Shown in pieces: positions 52,999 to 61,240 of a DNA stretch of 64,000 nucleotides. A model generated the notes under the pieces. It was not told where the DNA came from. It saw nothing but the letters and a program-made list of their open reading frames with translations, and made no database searches. Source of the stretch: Acidaminobacter hydrogenoformans DSM 2784 (GTDB lineage Bacteria; Bacillota; Clostridia; Peptostreptococcales; Acidaminobacteraceae); assembly GCF_900103005.1 (NCBI RefSeq), contig NZ_FMWL01000011.1, positions 1 to 64,000 on the forward strand, in the 5' to 3' direction. Position 1 is the stretch's first letter, and the number at the start of each line of letters is the position of its first letter. A program made the translations under genes and the position numbers.

Positions 52999-54774
52999 AT
53001 GAAGCGACGTTTCTGGTCTTTCCTAATGATTTGTGTCATTGCAATTTCACTCGTCAGCATTCCAAATTTGGCGAATTCTACGGTTCCGGCGTTTCCAACG
53101 AACTTTGAGGAAGTCACGAATCAGCTCGATCCGCTGGATCCCATGAAGCTGCCTTATACGGGATTATATGAGCAGACGGTGACCATCGGCAATCTTACCA
53201 GAACTTTTAAGGCGTACATACCTGAAAGCGGCGTCCACTGCGCTTCGAGTGTCTTTATTCTTCCGCCGAATGGTGAAACTGCCGCCGACTTTATTGAGGG
53301 CAGCGGCTGGATGGAGATCGCGGATAAAAATGGCTTCTATTTGTTTGTTCCTGAACCTTTTGAAGGCGAGTGGAAGCAAGATGGCACAGAAGTTGACTAT
53401 ATTAAAGCCGTTGTGGCTGAGACCGCGAAGCGAATCTATTACAATCCTTACCCTGGCAATATGTATATTTTGGGATATCAGGAAGGTGCCACGGTGGCGC
53501 AACAGGCTGCTATGAGGACGCCAAATTCCTGGGCGGGCCTTGCGACGTTTGGAGAAATCAATGTTACTGAGGCGTTTATGATGGAGACCGCTGGCTTGGC
53601 TTCCAACGATCCGCAAGTGGCGTTATCTGAAGTGCCAGTACCGGTGTGGATGATCTCGAATAAGCTTAATGATTCGGCGTCAGCGACTTTGGCGTATTGG
53701 ATGGCTGCGAACAATGTCAGCGATCAAGCTTATACGCTTGACGACACTTTCGTTTATATGCCTGAATTGACGACAGTCGACCGAATGATCGACACCCAAC
53801 CGGTTGCAAAGGTGCAGTTTACCAAGAAAAATACAGTTAAATATGACCCTGAATTCAACGAACAAGTCTGGGATGAGTTTTTGAGCAAAGTTGGCAGATT
53901 CGCAGGCATTACCAACACGAATCTTCGTGCGCTCCTTGGCGAAGAGGGCGCAGGCATGGCCGAGCAAAGACTGGTTGTGGATGGCTACAAGCGGACATGG
54001 TACGAGTATGTTCCGACCTCAGCCCAAAGCAATCCAGATCAGCCTCTTCCCGTGGTCGTCGTCTACCACGGCGGCTCCCAAACCAGCACTGCTTATATTG
54101 ATTACCTGCAGTGGTATAAAATCGCTGAAGAGCGCAATTTCATTGTGGTCATGCCACAGGGCTACCCTCTGAAGCGCAACGGCATTCCGCATCCATCATG
54201 GAATGTCGCGGCTGTTCCGACAGCGCCGGATGATATTGAATTTACTAAAAGCATGATCGAAAATGTGGAAAGCAGATACAACGTGGATCAAGGCAAAGTA
54301 TACTGTACCGGACAGTCTATGGGCTCCATGATGAGCCTGCGCGCCGCAATGGCATTGCCTGACATTTTTACGGCTTCAGGCTCGACCTCAGGTGTCATAA
54401 TAAATCCTGCTATGTATGAACTGACAGATGTGAACATTGACTATGAAATTCCTGTTTGGATTATAATGGGACAGAATGACATAGGTGGTGGGTCCTTGGC
54501 TCAAAACGCAGCTGCTAAAACGACAGTTGAATACTGGATTGAGCGGAACCAAACCGTCACCGTGGATCAAGGCTCCTATTATAAAAATGGCGCCTATAAT
54601 CACTTCATGTTTGTCAACGACAATAATACACCAATGGTCCGTTATTCAGTCGTCGATCAGAAAGGGCATCTCTGTTTGCCGTCTGAAGCCTGGATGTTAT
54701 GGGACGAGTTTTTCAGCAAGTACATTCGTAATGAAAATGGAGATATTGAATTTGAAGGCAGGGCAGCTAATTGA
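52999..54774 (+). CDS. secreted tandem alpha/beta-hydrolase esterase 3
   Basis: 591 residues. Signal peptide (LMICVIAISLVSIPNLANS), then a degenerate N-terminal hydrolase domain (elbow GYQEGATVAQ, Ser replaced by Glu) and an active-looking C-terminal PHB-depolymerase-family domain (VVVYHGGSQT oxyanion strand, CTGQSMGSMMSLRAA near residue 437, and a late His in NGAYNHFMF). TAGGAGG precedes the ATG. Same domain plan as esterase 2, so the two arose by duplication. ACCATCGGCA lies at 53182-53191, coding Thr-Ile-Gly. Confidence 0.85.
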   Translation: MKRRFWSFLMICVIAISLVSIPNLANSTVPAFPTNFEEVTNQLDPLDPMKLPYTGLYEQTVTIGNLTRTFKAYIPESGVHCASSVFILPPNGETAADFIEGSGWMEIADKNGFYLFVPEPFEGEWKQDGTEVDYIKAVVAETAKRIYYNPYPGNMYILGYQEGATVAQQAAMRTPNSWAGLATFGEINVTEAFMMETAGLASNDPQVALSEVPVPVWMISNKLNDSASATLAYWMAANNVSDQAYTLDDTFVYMPELTTVDRMIDTQPVAKVQFTKKNTVKYDPEFNEQVWDEFLSKVGRFAGITNTNLRALLGEEGAGMAEQRLVVDGYKRTWYEYVPTSAQSNPDQPLPVVVVYHGGSQTSTAYIDYLQWYKIAEERNFIVVMPQGYPLKRNGIPHPSWNVAAVPTAPDDIEFTKSMIENVESRYNVDQGKVYCTGQSMGSMMSLRAAMALPDIFTASGSTSGVIINPAMYELTDVNIDYEIPVWIIMGQNDIGGGSLAQNAAAKTTVEYWIERNQTVTVDQGSYYKNGAYNHFMFVNDNNTPMVRYSVVDQKGHLCLPSEAWMLWDEFFSKYIRNENGDIEFEGRAAN

Positions 54775-54801
54775 TGATCACAGTTAGATAGGGATAATGT
54801 G

Positions 54802-54847
54802 AAAGAGCCAAGACCATCGGCATAGACTGGTCTTGGCTCTTTAGGTT
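54802..54847. terminator. GAGCCAAGACCA-family terminator, copy 2
   Basis: Stem 54804-54816 with 54828-54840 between convergent genes. ACCATCGGCA at 54813-54822 overlaps the stem and loop exactly as in copy 1. Confidence 0.92.
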
Positions 54848-54899
54848 TTTTTGGGGGGAAAATTCAGGGGCTTGTCCGTTGCGATGTTTTTCGCCGGTA

Positions 54900-55805
54900 T
54901 CAACCCTTGTTCGTAAAATATGTACCCACTGCTAAGACTGCGAGCGCTACCCAAAAGTTAAGGCCTGGCAGCTCTCTGAAAACCACAATGGAAGCTGCGG
55001 CGCCAATAAACGGCGCGACGGCGTAAAAGGCACTGGTTTTAGACGCGCCAAGGGTCCGCTGGGCCAGAACATAAAGGTACACGCTGAAGCCATAAGCAAT
55101 AAAACCGAGGATTAAAGCAGAGATCAGAAGCTTTGGTTCCGGCAGGGTTTTGCCTATAATCAGGCCTATGCCAAGGGCGCCAAGGCCTGATCCGAAGCCT
55201 TTGATTACTACAATTTGCTTAGGATCCTTGCTGGACAGCATCCGGGTACAGTTGTTTTCAAGGCCCCAGCAGAGGCAGGCCATGAGGACAAAGGCTGAGC
55301 CTACGGAGAAAGAAAGGCTGCCTTCACTTTGGAAGCTCAGGATCATAGTGGACAGGGTGACGAGGGCTATGCCTGTACCCAGGGTCTTCGAGATCTTTTC
55401 ATGAAACACCAGTGAGGCAATCATGGTGGTGGTGACAATTTCGAAGTTGTTGAGGAGCGACACGTTGGCGGCGGAGGACATTTTCAGGCCAGCCATCAGA
55501 AAAATAGGCGCGGCTATATCCAGGATGACCATAGCGATTATGTACTTCAACTCTGACTTTCCAAGGGAGATTTCGCTTGAGTCGAGGTTGAAGGCTTTAT
55601 AAACCAGTAAAATAGCAAGCATCCCAATGCCGGCGCCTAAATAGAGGAGTCCGGCGAGGATGGTGCCGTCGAGATTAGTAAGCAGCAGCTTTGAGAACGG
55701 TGTGCTCAAAGCGTAAAAGGCTGCGGCAATAAAAGCGAAAAGAATGGCAGATTGGTTGGTTTTTTCAGCTTTAAGGCTTTTAGCGGATGAATTTGTTGAT
55801 GGCAT
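54900..55805 (-). CDS. EamA/DMT family exporter
   Basis: 301 residues, ten membrane helices in two EamA repeats (FAFIAAAFYALSTPFSKLL at the start; LPGLNFWVALAVLAVGTYF at the end). Its start overlaps the end of the CsoR-type repressor gene by 26 bases, so it is the regulated target. That pairing suggests export of a metal-linked or thiol/aldehyde-reactive compound, but the substrate is not evident. Confidence 0.88.
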   Translation of the reverse strand: MPSTNSSAKSLKAEKTNQSAILFAFIAAAFYALSTPFSKLLLTNLDGTILAGLLYLGAGIGMLAILLVYKAFNLDSSEISLGKSELKYIIAMVILDIAAPIFLMAGLKMSSAANVSLLNNFEIVTTTMIASLVFHEKISKTLGTGIALVTLSTMILSFQSEGSLSFSVGSAFVLMACLCWGLENNCTRMLSSKDPKQIVVIKGFGSGLGALGIGLIIGKTLPEPKLLISALILGFIAYGFSVYLYVLAQRTLGASKTSAFYAVAPFIGAAASIVVFRELPGLNFWVALAVLAVGTYFTNKG

Positions 55806-56055
55806 CTTCTAACTGATCCAGTACGGTGTGATCCTCTTTTTCCACTGCGTCTGCCACACAGTGTCTAATGTGATCTACCAGAATGATTTTGCCTGTGTTA
55901 TTGATCGCTGCGTTGACCGCGGAGAGCTGGATGAGGATGTCGGTGCAGTCTTTGCCGTCAATGACCATTTTTTTAACGGCTTCGAGGTGTCCTATGGCCC
56001 GGGAGAGTCGGTTGACGACGTTTTTTGTTTCGGTGTGCTTGTGCTCGAGCTGCAT
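55780..56055 (-). CDS. CsoR/FrmR family repressor
   Basis: 91 residues, all-helical DUF156 type. The Cys-His-Cys sensor pattern is present (KDCTDILIQ, then VDHIRHCV). Family members release DNA when copper, nickel, cobalt, persulfide or formaldehyde modifies these residues. It is first in an operon with a DMT exporter and has a C/G-tract operator just upstream (56093-56107). Confidence 0.92.
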   Translation of the reverse strand: MQLEHKHTETKNVVNRLSRAIGHLEAVKKMVIDGKDCTDILIQLSAVNAAINNTGKIILVDHIRHCVADAVEKEDHTVLDQLEDAINKFIR

Positions 56056-56092
56056 AATATGACTTCCTTTATTGATAGGGTGTTAGGCAACA

Positions 56093-56107
56093 ACCCCCTG
56101 GGGGGGA
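56093..56107. promoter_or_regulatory. CsoR/FrmR operator
   Basis: ACCCCCTGGGGGGGA, the C-tract/G-tract palindrome typical for this repressor family, 38 bases upstream of the repressor start codon; it should give autoregulation of the repressor/exporter pair. Confidence 0.7.
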
Positions 56108-56223
56108 TAATTCTATTCTAACATAGTTTGGAGTAAAAGGCATAGTTTCAGGGAAAGATTGTCATCATCACGAAATTGGGTATAGATGGCATAGAAGGAC
56201 ATTTTATAAGTGAGGTGATCCAC

Positions 56224-56568
56224 ATGCTGTCGAAACGCATGAAAATCTGTCTAATTACGGGGGCACTGCTGGGTGTGGTTTGTATTGTTGGCGCCTCTGT
56301 CAGGTCGGGCTTTCAGAGTGAGGTTTATTTTCTGTTTGCTTTGTGGTATAACCGGGTGATCCTGGGGCTGGTTATTGGACTGACTGGAAGAGGTTTGAAC
56401 CTGCCTGGTTCAGTAGTTCGGGGGGCGGCGCTGGGGCTGGTGGTGTCTTTTGCTTTTTATAGTTCAATTGGTTTTACGGATACGGTAAGCTTTTTAGCAG
56501 GTGTGCTGTATGGCATGATTATTGAGTATGTGGCGTTTAAGCTGGATGTGGGTAAGGGTATGAATTAA
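56224..56568 (+). CDS. small integral membrane protein
   Basis: 114 residues from ATG 56224 (GAGGTG 6 bases upstream), with three to four hydrophobic helices and glycine-rich turns (LVIGLTGRGLNLPGSVVRGAALGLVVS). Not recognised. It stands alone and ends before a terminator of the repeated family. Confidence 0.65.
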   Translation: MLSKRMKICLITGALLGVVCIVGASVRSGFQSEVYFLFALWYNRVILGLVIGLTGRGLNLPGSVVRGAALGLVVSFAFYSSIGFTDTVSFLAGVLYGMIIEYVAFKLDVGKGMN

Positions 56569-56620
56569 GGGTAGGCTACAGAAGTTTCAAAGGCTTTTGA
56601 GAATAATCTGGAAAAGTAAT

Positions 56621-56657
56621 AGAGCCAAGACCACTGTCAAAAATGGTCTTGGTATTT
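56621..56657 (+). terminator. GAGCCAAGACCA-family terminator, copy 3
   Basis: Stem CCAAGACCA / TGGTCTTGG; the outer GGCTCT arm is lost. A T-rich tail follows. Confidence 0.75.
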
Positions 56658-56686
56658 ATTTTGGTAGAAGTGGAATTGAACACGTG

Positions 56687-56722
56687 TTGCAATTACGCTT
56701 TTGAAATGATAAAATTAAGCGT
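56687..56722 (+). promoter_or_regulatory. abiE promoter with operator inverted repeat
   Basis: TTGCAA, 17 bases, TAAAAT; the inverted repeat ACGCTT (56695-56700) / AAGCGT (56717-56722) straddles the -10. AbiEi antitoxins repress their own promoter by binding such repeats. Confidence 0.6.
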
Positions 56723-56747
56723 GAAAGTTACAAATGGAGGTGAGGGA

Positions 56748-57338
56748 ATGGGTTACAGAAAGATAATATTAGACTATGCTGACGATAATAATGGTATTGT
56801 AACTTCTAATTGGTGTGTTAAAGAAGGTATACCAACGGTATATCTTTCACGCATGGTGAAAGATGGAGAACTCCATAGAGTTGAACGCGGCATCTATTCA
56901 TTAAGTGAATATGATTACGATGATTTTAATATATTCCATTTGAAGAATAAAGCAGCTATTTTTTCCTATAGCAGTTCGCTTTATTTGCTTGGCAGAACTG
57001 ATTTTGTCCCTCATTTGATCGAGGTATCGGTCTACACAGGATATAATGCTGCTCATTTTCCAGATGATGTAATCGTACATTATGTTACAAAGGAACTGCT
57101 CGATCTTGGGAAAATCTTTGTTGAGACGCCTTTGGGAAATTCAGTTGAATGCTATGACATGGAAAGAACAGTTTGTGATTTGATCTGTAATCGGAATAAA
57201 GTAGATGCTGAGCTTTTTGCAAAAACGCTACAATCATGTGTGAAAGAAAATGATTTAAATTTGAACAAACTTTTTTCATATGCAAAAAAAATGAAATGCC
57301 TAAAAAAAGTTCAGGAAATCATGGAGGTGCTTTTGTGA
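56748..57338 (+). CDS. abiEi: AbiEi-type antitoxin
   Basis: 196 residues from ATG 56748 (GGAGGTGAGG upstream). The N-terminal winged helix (GIVTSNWCVKEGIPTVYLSRMVKDGELHRVERGIYSL) is the AbiEi signature, with the C-terminal antitoxin domain (ERTVCDLICNRNKVDAELF) behind it. Type IV systems block phage infection abortively; AbiEi also autorepresses. The DNA here is clearly more AT-rich than its neighbours, which suggests transfer. Confidence 0.9.
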   Translation: MGYRKIILDYADDNNGIVTSNWCVKEGIPTVYLSRMVKDGELHRVERGIYSLSEYDYDDFNIFHLKNKAAIFSYSSSLYLLGRTDFVPHLIEVSVYTGYNAAHFPDDVIVHYVTKELLDLGKIFVETPLGNSVECYDMERTVCDLICNRNKVDAELFAKTLQSCVKENDLNLNKLFSYAKKMKCLKKVQEIMEVLL

Positions 57339-58168
57339 ACAAGGCGGCTGTGACGTATAAAGCTCATGGGATTACTGAACGAACTGGTATTTCGTTTAAT
57401 GCTGTTTTAACTTATTTCTTCTTAGAAACCATTCTTAAAAAAATGGTTTATGAGGATGTTCAATGTAATTTGATTTTTAAAGGTGGTTTTCTATTATCGA
57501 ATGTGATTGGGGTGAATACCAGAACAACCGTAGATATTGATATGCTGATACATGGATTGGAGCTATCAGAGGTAAACGTTAGAAAGATAGCCTCTCAGAT
57601 CTGTTTGTCAGGGGCTATCCCTGAAGTTGTCTGTGAAATTTACAATCTTGAACGAATTCGCTTAGAGGATGTATATGGAGGATTTCGAGTCAAAATTCTA
57701 TGTAGACTGGATAATATTAAACAAATTGTTCCTTTAGATTTTGCTACCGGAGATCCAGTGACGCCGTCGCCTTATATCTACAACTTCAAGTGTCTATTTT
57801 ATGATGATATTATTCCGCTCATGAGTTATAACACAGAAACTATGCTTGCTGAAAAACTAGAAACTATAATCCGAAGGAGCCTATCAAACAGCCGTAGTAA
57901 AGATTTTTATGATATATATATCTTATGGAAGTTATACAAAGACTCTATTGATCTCAATATGCTAAATGTAGCAATTAATAGAACATTTGAGTATAGGGGG
58001 ACATTGTGGAATCGCCAGTCAATGTTATTATTGTTAGACGAAATAATTAGTGATACAAATATGAATACAAGATGGATGGCATGGCAAAAGAGAAATCATT
58101 TTGCGAAAGATATAAATTTTGAGAAATTGATATCAGAGATGATAAAAATGGTTAAAACGCTGAATTGA
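57335..58168 (+). CDS. abiEii: AbiEii-type nucleotidyltransferase toxin
   Basis: 277 residues from GTG 57335, which overlaps the antitoxin stop by 4 bases and has GGAGGTG 6 bases upstream. The nucleotidyltransferase core is visible: LIFKGGFLLSN (GG/GS motif) and TTVDIDMLIHG (D-x-D), then MLAEKLETIIRRSLSNSRSKDFYDIY with the conserved helix. AbiEii/MenT toxins transfer nucleotides and block growth, probably at tRNA or GTP use. Confidence 0.9.
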   Translation: MNKAAVTYKAHGITERTGISFNAVLTYFFLETILKKMVYEDVQCNLIFKGGFLLSNVIGVNTRTTVDIDMLIHGLELSEVNVRKIASQICLSGAIPEVVCEIYNLERIRLEDVYGGFRVKILCRLDNIKQIVPLDFATGDPVTPSPYIYNFKCLFYDDIIPLMSYNTETMLAEKLETIIRRSLSNSRSKDFYDIYILWKLYKDSIDLNMLNVAINRTFEYRGTLWNRQSMLLLLDEIISDTNMNTRWMAWQKRNHFAKDINFEKLISEMIKMVKTLN

Positions 58169-58226
58169 ATAAAAAGTTAAATACTTTTCATTTCAAATCG
58201 AACCTTCAATCACCGCAAAAAGAGGC

Positions 58227-58232
58227 TATAAT
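58227..58232 (+). promoter_or_regulatory. -10 box of ppnP
   Basis: TATAAT 58 bases before the ppnP start; a weak CTTCAA lies 17 bases upstream as -35. Confidence 0.45.
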
Positions 58233-58290
58233 AGCGAATATGCTAATAAATGCAGCATGAAAAGTGTGTATAAGTTCAGGAGGGTGAAGC

Positions 58291-58608
58291 ATGAACGAAT
58301 TCAAAAACGTAACAGTGGTAAAGGCAGCAAACATTTACTACGGCGGTGCGGTGACAAGCCGGACGGTGATTTTTGAGGATGGGGAGAAGATGACCCTGGG
58401 GATTATGATGCCGGGGGATTATGAGTTTGGGACAGCGGAGAAGGAAGTCATGGAGATTCTGTCCGGTAAGCTGAGGGTTCAGCTGCCGGGGGATGAGGAA
58501 TGGATTGAGATCGACGGGGCGTACACGTTTGAGGTGCCGGCGGATTCGAAGTTCAAGCTTAAGATTGAGGAAGTCGTGGATTACTGCTGTTCTTATGTGA
58601 AGGCGTAG
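58291..58608 (+). CDS. ppnP: pyrimidine/purine nucleoside phosphorylase
   Basis: 105 residues, single cupin of the PpnP/YaiE family (DUF1255): [60 protein letters not shown]. It splits nucleosides with phosphate in salvage. AGGAGGG precedes the ATG. Full length, and independent of its neighbours. Confidence 0.93.
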   Translation: MNEFKNVTVVKAANIYYGGAVTSRTVIFEDGEKMTLGIMMPGDYEFGTAEKEVMEILSGKLRVQLPGDEEWIEIDGAYTFEVPADSKFKLKIEEVVDYCCSYVKA

Positions 58609-58636
58609 TCAGAGCGCTGTGTGCGGTGATATGGGA

Positions 58637-58683
58637 AGAGCCAAGACCATTGGAGATAAAATGGTTTTGGCTCTTGTTTTTTT
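58637..58683. terminator. GAGCCAAGACCA-family terminator, copy 4
   Basis: Stem AGAGCCAAGACCA / TGGTTTTGGCTCT with one wobble pair and a T run, between the convergent ppnP and DMT genes. Confidence 0.9.
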
Positions 58684-58690
58684 GGTAGTT

Positions 58691-59632
58691 TTACGCCGGG
58701 GTCTCCGCGAGCTCCAGCGTCTCATTTGGCTTGGAAGTGTCTGCCTGGACCAGGATGACACCAGAGAGGATGACAGCCATGGACAGAAGGATGCTGGGGG
58801 TGATGGGCTCTTTGAGGAGCAGCCAGCCCATGAGGACGGCGACCATGGGGTTGATGTAGGCGTAGGTGTTGGCTTTCGACAGTGGCCAGGATTTAATGAT
58901 GTGCATATAGGCGCTGTATGCCAGGATGGAGCCAAAAATGATCAGGAAGAGGAGTGCCAGAAGGCTTGCGGTGGATACGTTTAGAGTGTGGTTTTCGCCT
59001 GATGCAAAGCTTGCGGCCAAAATGCCAAGACCGGCAAACAGCATCTGAAGACCGGACTGGACAATGGCATGGCTTGTAAGTCTCACAGTACCTGAATAGA
59101 GTGTGCCGACAGACCAGAGGACCACTGAAATCAGGCATAATGCGACGCCGCGCAGATCCAGCTTCACGTCGCCGCCTCCTGAAATAATGAGAATGGCGAC
59201 ACCACTGAAGCCTATCAGAAGACCTAACCAAATGCGGGGGCTTGCAGTTCTGAGCTTTGGATAGTAGAGCATTTGCATAACCGCGACTGCAAGCGGGATC
59301 GAAGCGACAATCAGAGACACGGCGCCGGCGCTGATGTAGCGTGAGGCCAGGCCCACAAAGGCGGGCCCACCAAAGAGGATCAGAAGTCCTATGATGGCGG
59401 ACTGGATATATTCCCGCGGATGTTCTGGGAAGGGGATGCCTTTCAGGAGGGCGAACACCAACATGAGTGCCCCGGCAATGGAGAATCTGAGCGCAGTGAA
59501 GAACAGCGGCGCTATACCCGTCACACCAATTTTAATAGCGACGTAGGCGGAGCCCCAGAATAGACAGACAGCCAGGTAGGCCAGCCAGTTGGTGAGTTCG
59601 GCTTTGCTTAAAGTGGGTTTCGGTTTGGGCAT
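58691..59632 (-). CDS. EamA/DMT family transporter
   Basis: 313 residues, ten membrane helices, two EamA repeats (LAVCLFWGSAYVAIKIGVTGI; YAYINPMVAVLMGWLLLKEPIT). Metabolite exporter of unknown substrate. The third DMT carrier in this window; the three differ clearly and are not recent duplicates. Confidence 0.9.
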   Translation of the reverse strand: MPKPKPTLSKAELTNWLAYLAVCLFWGSAYVAIKIGVTGIAPLFFTALRFSIAGALMLVFALLKGIPFPEHPREYIQSAIIGLLILFGGPAFVGLASRYISAGAVSLIVASIPLAVAVMQMLYYPKLRTASPRIWLGLLIGFSGVAILIISGGGDVKLDLRGVALCLISVVLWSVGTLYSGTVRLTSHAIVQSGLQMLFAGLGILAASFASGENHTLNVSTASLLALLFLIIFGSILAYSAYMHIIKSWPLSKANTYAYINPMVAVLMGWLLLKEPITPSILLSMAVILSGVILVQADTSKPNETLELAETPA

Positions 59633-59798
59633 GGGGGGTGGGCTCCTTGTCAGTGGGATAATGTGGGGTAGTAGGAATCATTAAATATGAGAATAGTACA
59701 TATACGCGTTTAGTTTAACAGGTGCAGGTGCATATCACAAAAGATATTTTTAACTTTGGGTCAAAATCAATAATTTTTTTCCCGCGGGAAATAGTGAA

Positions 59799-59842
59799 GG
59801 AGCCAAGACCACTTGGAAACTATGGCCTTGGCTCTTTTAGAT
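59799..59842. terminator. GAGCCAAGACCA-family terminator, copy 5
   Basis: Stem GAGCCAAGACCA / TGGCCTTGGCTC with a TTTT tail on the plus strand; on the minus strand it follows the PrpD-like gene stop by a few bases, so it ends that operon. Confidence 0.85.
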
Positions 59843-59851
59843 TAATGATCA

Positions 59852-61183
59852 CTATACATGGAGCATTTCATTGATTAGCTGAACAATATCCGTCACTGGC
59901 TTATCCAGATCTTCAGTCAGCACATTGAGAAGCTTCGTTTGCTCCTCTTCAGTCAGCATAGGCTTCGTGATTCGTGAAAATTTTTCCGTCATCCAAGCTA
60001 AGTCAACCTGGTCTGTGTGCTCGCCAGGTGCAGCGTAGACACTTGATTTTAGAGTTTTGCCATCTGCCAATTTTATTTCAACTTGTGCAAGACGCTTTTC
60101 CGGGAATTGTCTGTCGAGCTCTGGGTCCACCTGGAAGGTCAGTTTTTTCATGGTGGACAGGACCTCTTCGTTTTCTAAGGCCTCTTCCGTGACTTGCAGA
60201 AAGCCGACATCTCCGAAGACCAGTGCAGAAGCAACGGGCCAGGCAATGTTGTATTGTGCTTCGTCCGCTCTTTTTGGCACTATTTTGCTGAGGCGGGCGG
60301 CGGAGTCAAAGGTGTTGACGGTGACGGATTCTACGTCGTTATGTGTGAAATTGTGTTCACTCATGAGGTCTATGATGGCTTTGATGGGTTGATGGGACCA
60401 TCGGCAGCACGTATAGGGCTTGAAGTAGAGGCGCATAGTTTCGAATTCTACGCCTAAGGTGTCGACGTAATGCTGGTATTCCGGGAGCTCCAGAAGATTT
60501 CCGTAGCCAGTGCTGCCTGCCAGGGTTTCGAGTACGGCCATGGTGCCAACCAACGCACCAAATGGTACGCCATCTTTGTTCATTGAAGGGTATTCGACGG
60601 AGCGCATGACCGGGGTCATAGGGGCATGGAAGTCTGCGATGGAAAGCGCGTTGTTCAGCGTTTCTTTGTCAAGGCCATATAGTCTGCCAATACCAGCCGC
60701 TGTTCCGTAAGCGCCATAGGCACCGGTGCTGTGCAGGAAGCCATAGTGATGCTGCATGGCCAGCGCCCAGCGAATAGTGGTTTCGTAAGCTATGATCAAA
60801 GTCGTCAAATATTCTTTGTAAGAGACATTTTTTTCTGCCGCAGCGGCGGTAATGCCTGCAACAAAGGAGGTTCCTGGATGGCCTTTGATCATATTGTGGC
60901 CATCGTCAATGTCAAATGAGTTGGAAGCGTGGGACATGGCAATGGTGGCGCCGAGGAGATTATATTGGCCTGCGTCACCCAGTACATTTATTTGACCTGA
61001 CAAGCCAAGGGTTTTTGCAAGCTTTACACCGGCTTCAAATTGACGGCCTTTGCTGCCAACAATCAGAGCCATGAGTAAGTCTATGCCGCAGACAATGGCA
61101 CGGTCTTGGATGTGCTTGGGGAGATCCTCCCATTTCGTGTTAAGGATATAGGATTCTACTTGATGTGTGGTTTTAAATTCCAT
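59852..61183 (-). CDS. MmgE/PrpD family protein
   Basis: 443 residues from ATG 61183 (GGAGG 7 bases upstream). Full-length MmgE/PrpD: an N-terminal helical domain (SHASNSFDIDDGHNMIKGHPGTSFVAG, with the conserved D-D-x-H region) and the C-terminal YFKPYTCCRWSHQPIKAIIDLM block. The family contains 2-methylcitrate and cis-aconitate-type dehydratases and decarboxylases, so a carboxylic acid dehydration or decarboxylation is likely. Second gene of an operon with an opine-dehydrogenase-like enzyme. ACCATCGGCA lies at 60397-60406 and is read as Cys-Arg-Trp. Confidence 0.9.
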   Translation of the reverse strand: MEFKTTHQVESYILNTKWEDLPKHIQDRAIVCGIDLLMALIVGSKGRQFEAGVKLAKTLGLSGQINVLGDAGQYNLLGATIAMSHASNSFDIDDGHNMIKGHPGTSFVAGITAAAAEKNVSYKEYLTTLIIAYETTIRWALAMQHHYGFLHSTGAYGAYGTAAGIGRLYGLDKETLNNALSIADFHAPMTPVMRSVEYPSMNKDGVPFGALVGTMAVLETLAGSTGYGNLLELPEYQHYVDTLGVEFETMRLYFKPYTCCRWSHQPIKAIIDLMSEHNFTHNDVESVTVNTFDSAARLSKIVPKRADEAQYNIAWPVASALVFGDVGFLQVTEEALENEEVLSTMKKLTFQVDPELDRQFPEKRLAQVEIKLADGKTLKSSVYAAPGEHTDQVDLAWMTEKFSRITKPMLTEEEQTKLLNVLTEDLDKPVTDIVQLINEMLHV

Positions 61184-61201
61184 ATCGAGGCCTCCTGTGA
61201 C

Positions 61202-61233
61202 AAGTGCGGACATCCGGGGGAATGTCCGCACTT
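61202..61233. other. intra-operon RNA hairpin
   Basis: Perfect 12-bp stem AAGTGCGGACAT / ATGTCCGCACTT with an 8-base loop between the two genes and no T tail. It probably stabilises or separates the two parts of the mRNA. Confidence 0.7.
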
Positions 61234-61240
61234 ATGGGAT

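Noticed and set aside
5585-60406. TGCCGATGGT as a chromosome-orienting (KOPS) or protein-motif signal
   Set aside because: Copies occur on both strands in near-equal numbers, and coding copies are read in several frames, so neither strand bias nor a shared peptide explains them.
61202-61233. AAGTGCGGA arms recall the Haemophilus uptake word AAGTGCGGT
   Set aside because: The last base differs and it occurs only as one hairpin here, so it is an ordinary stem-loop.
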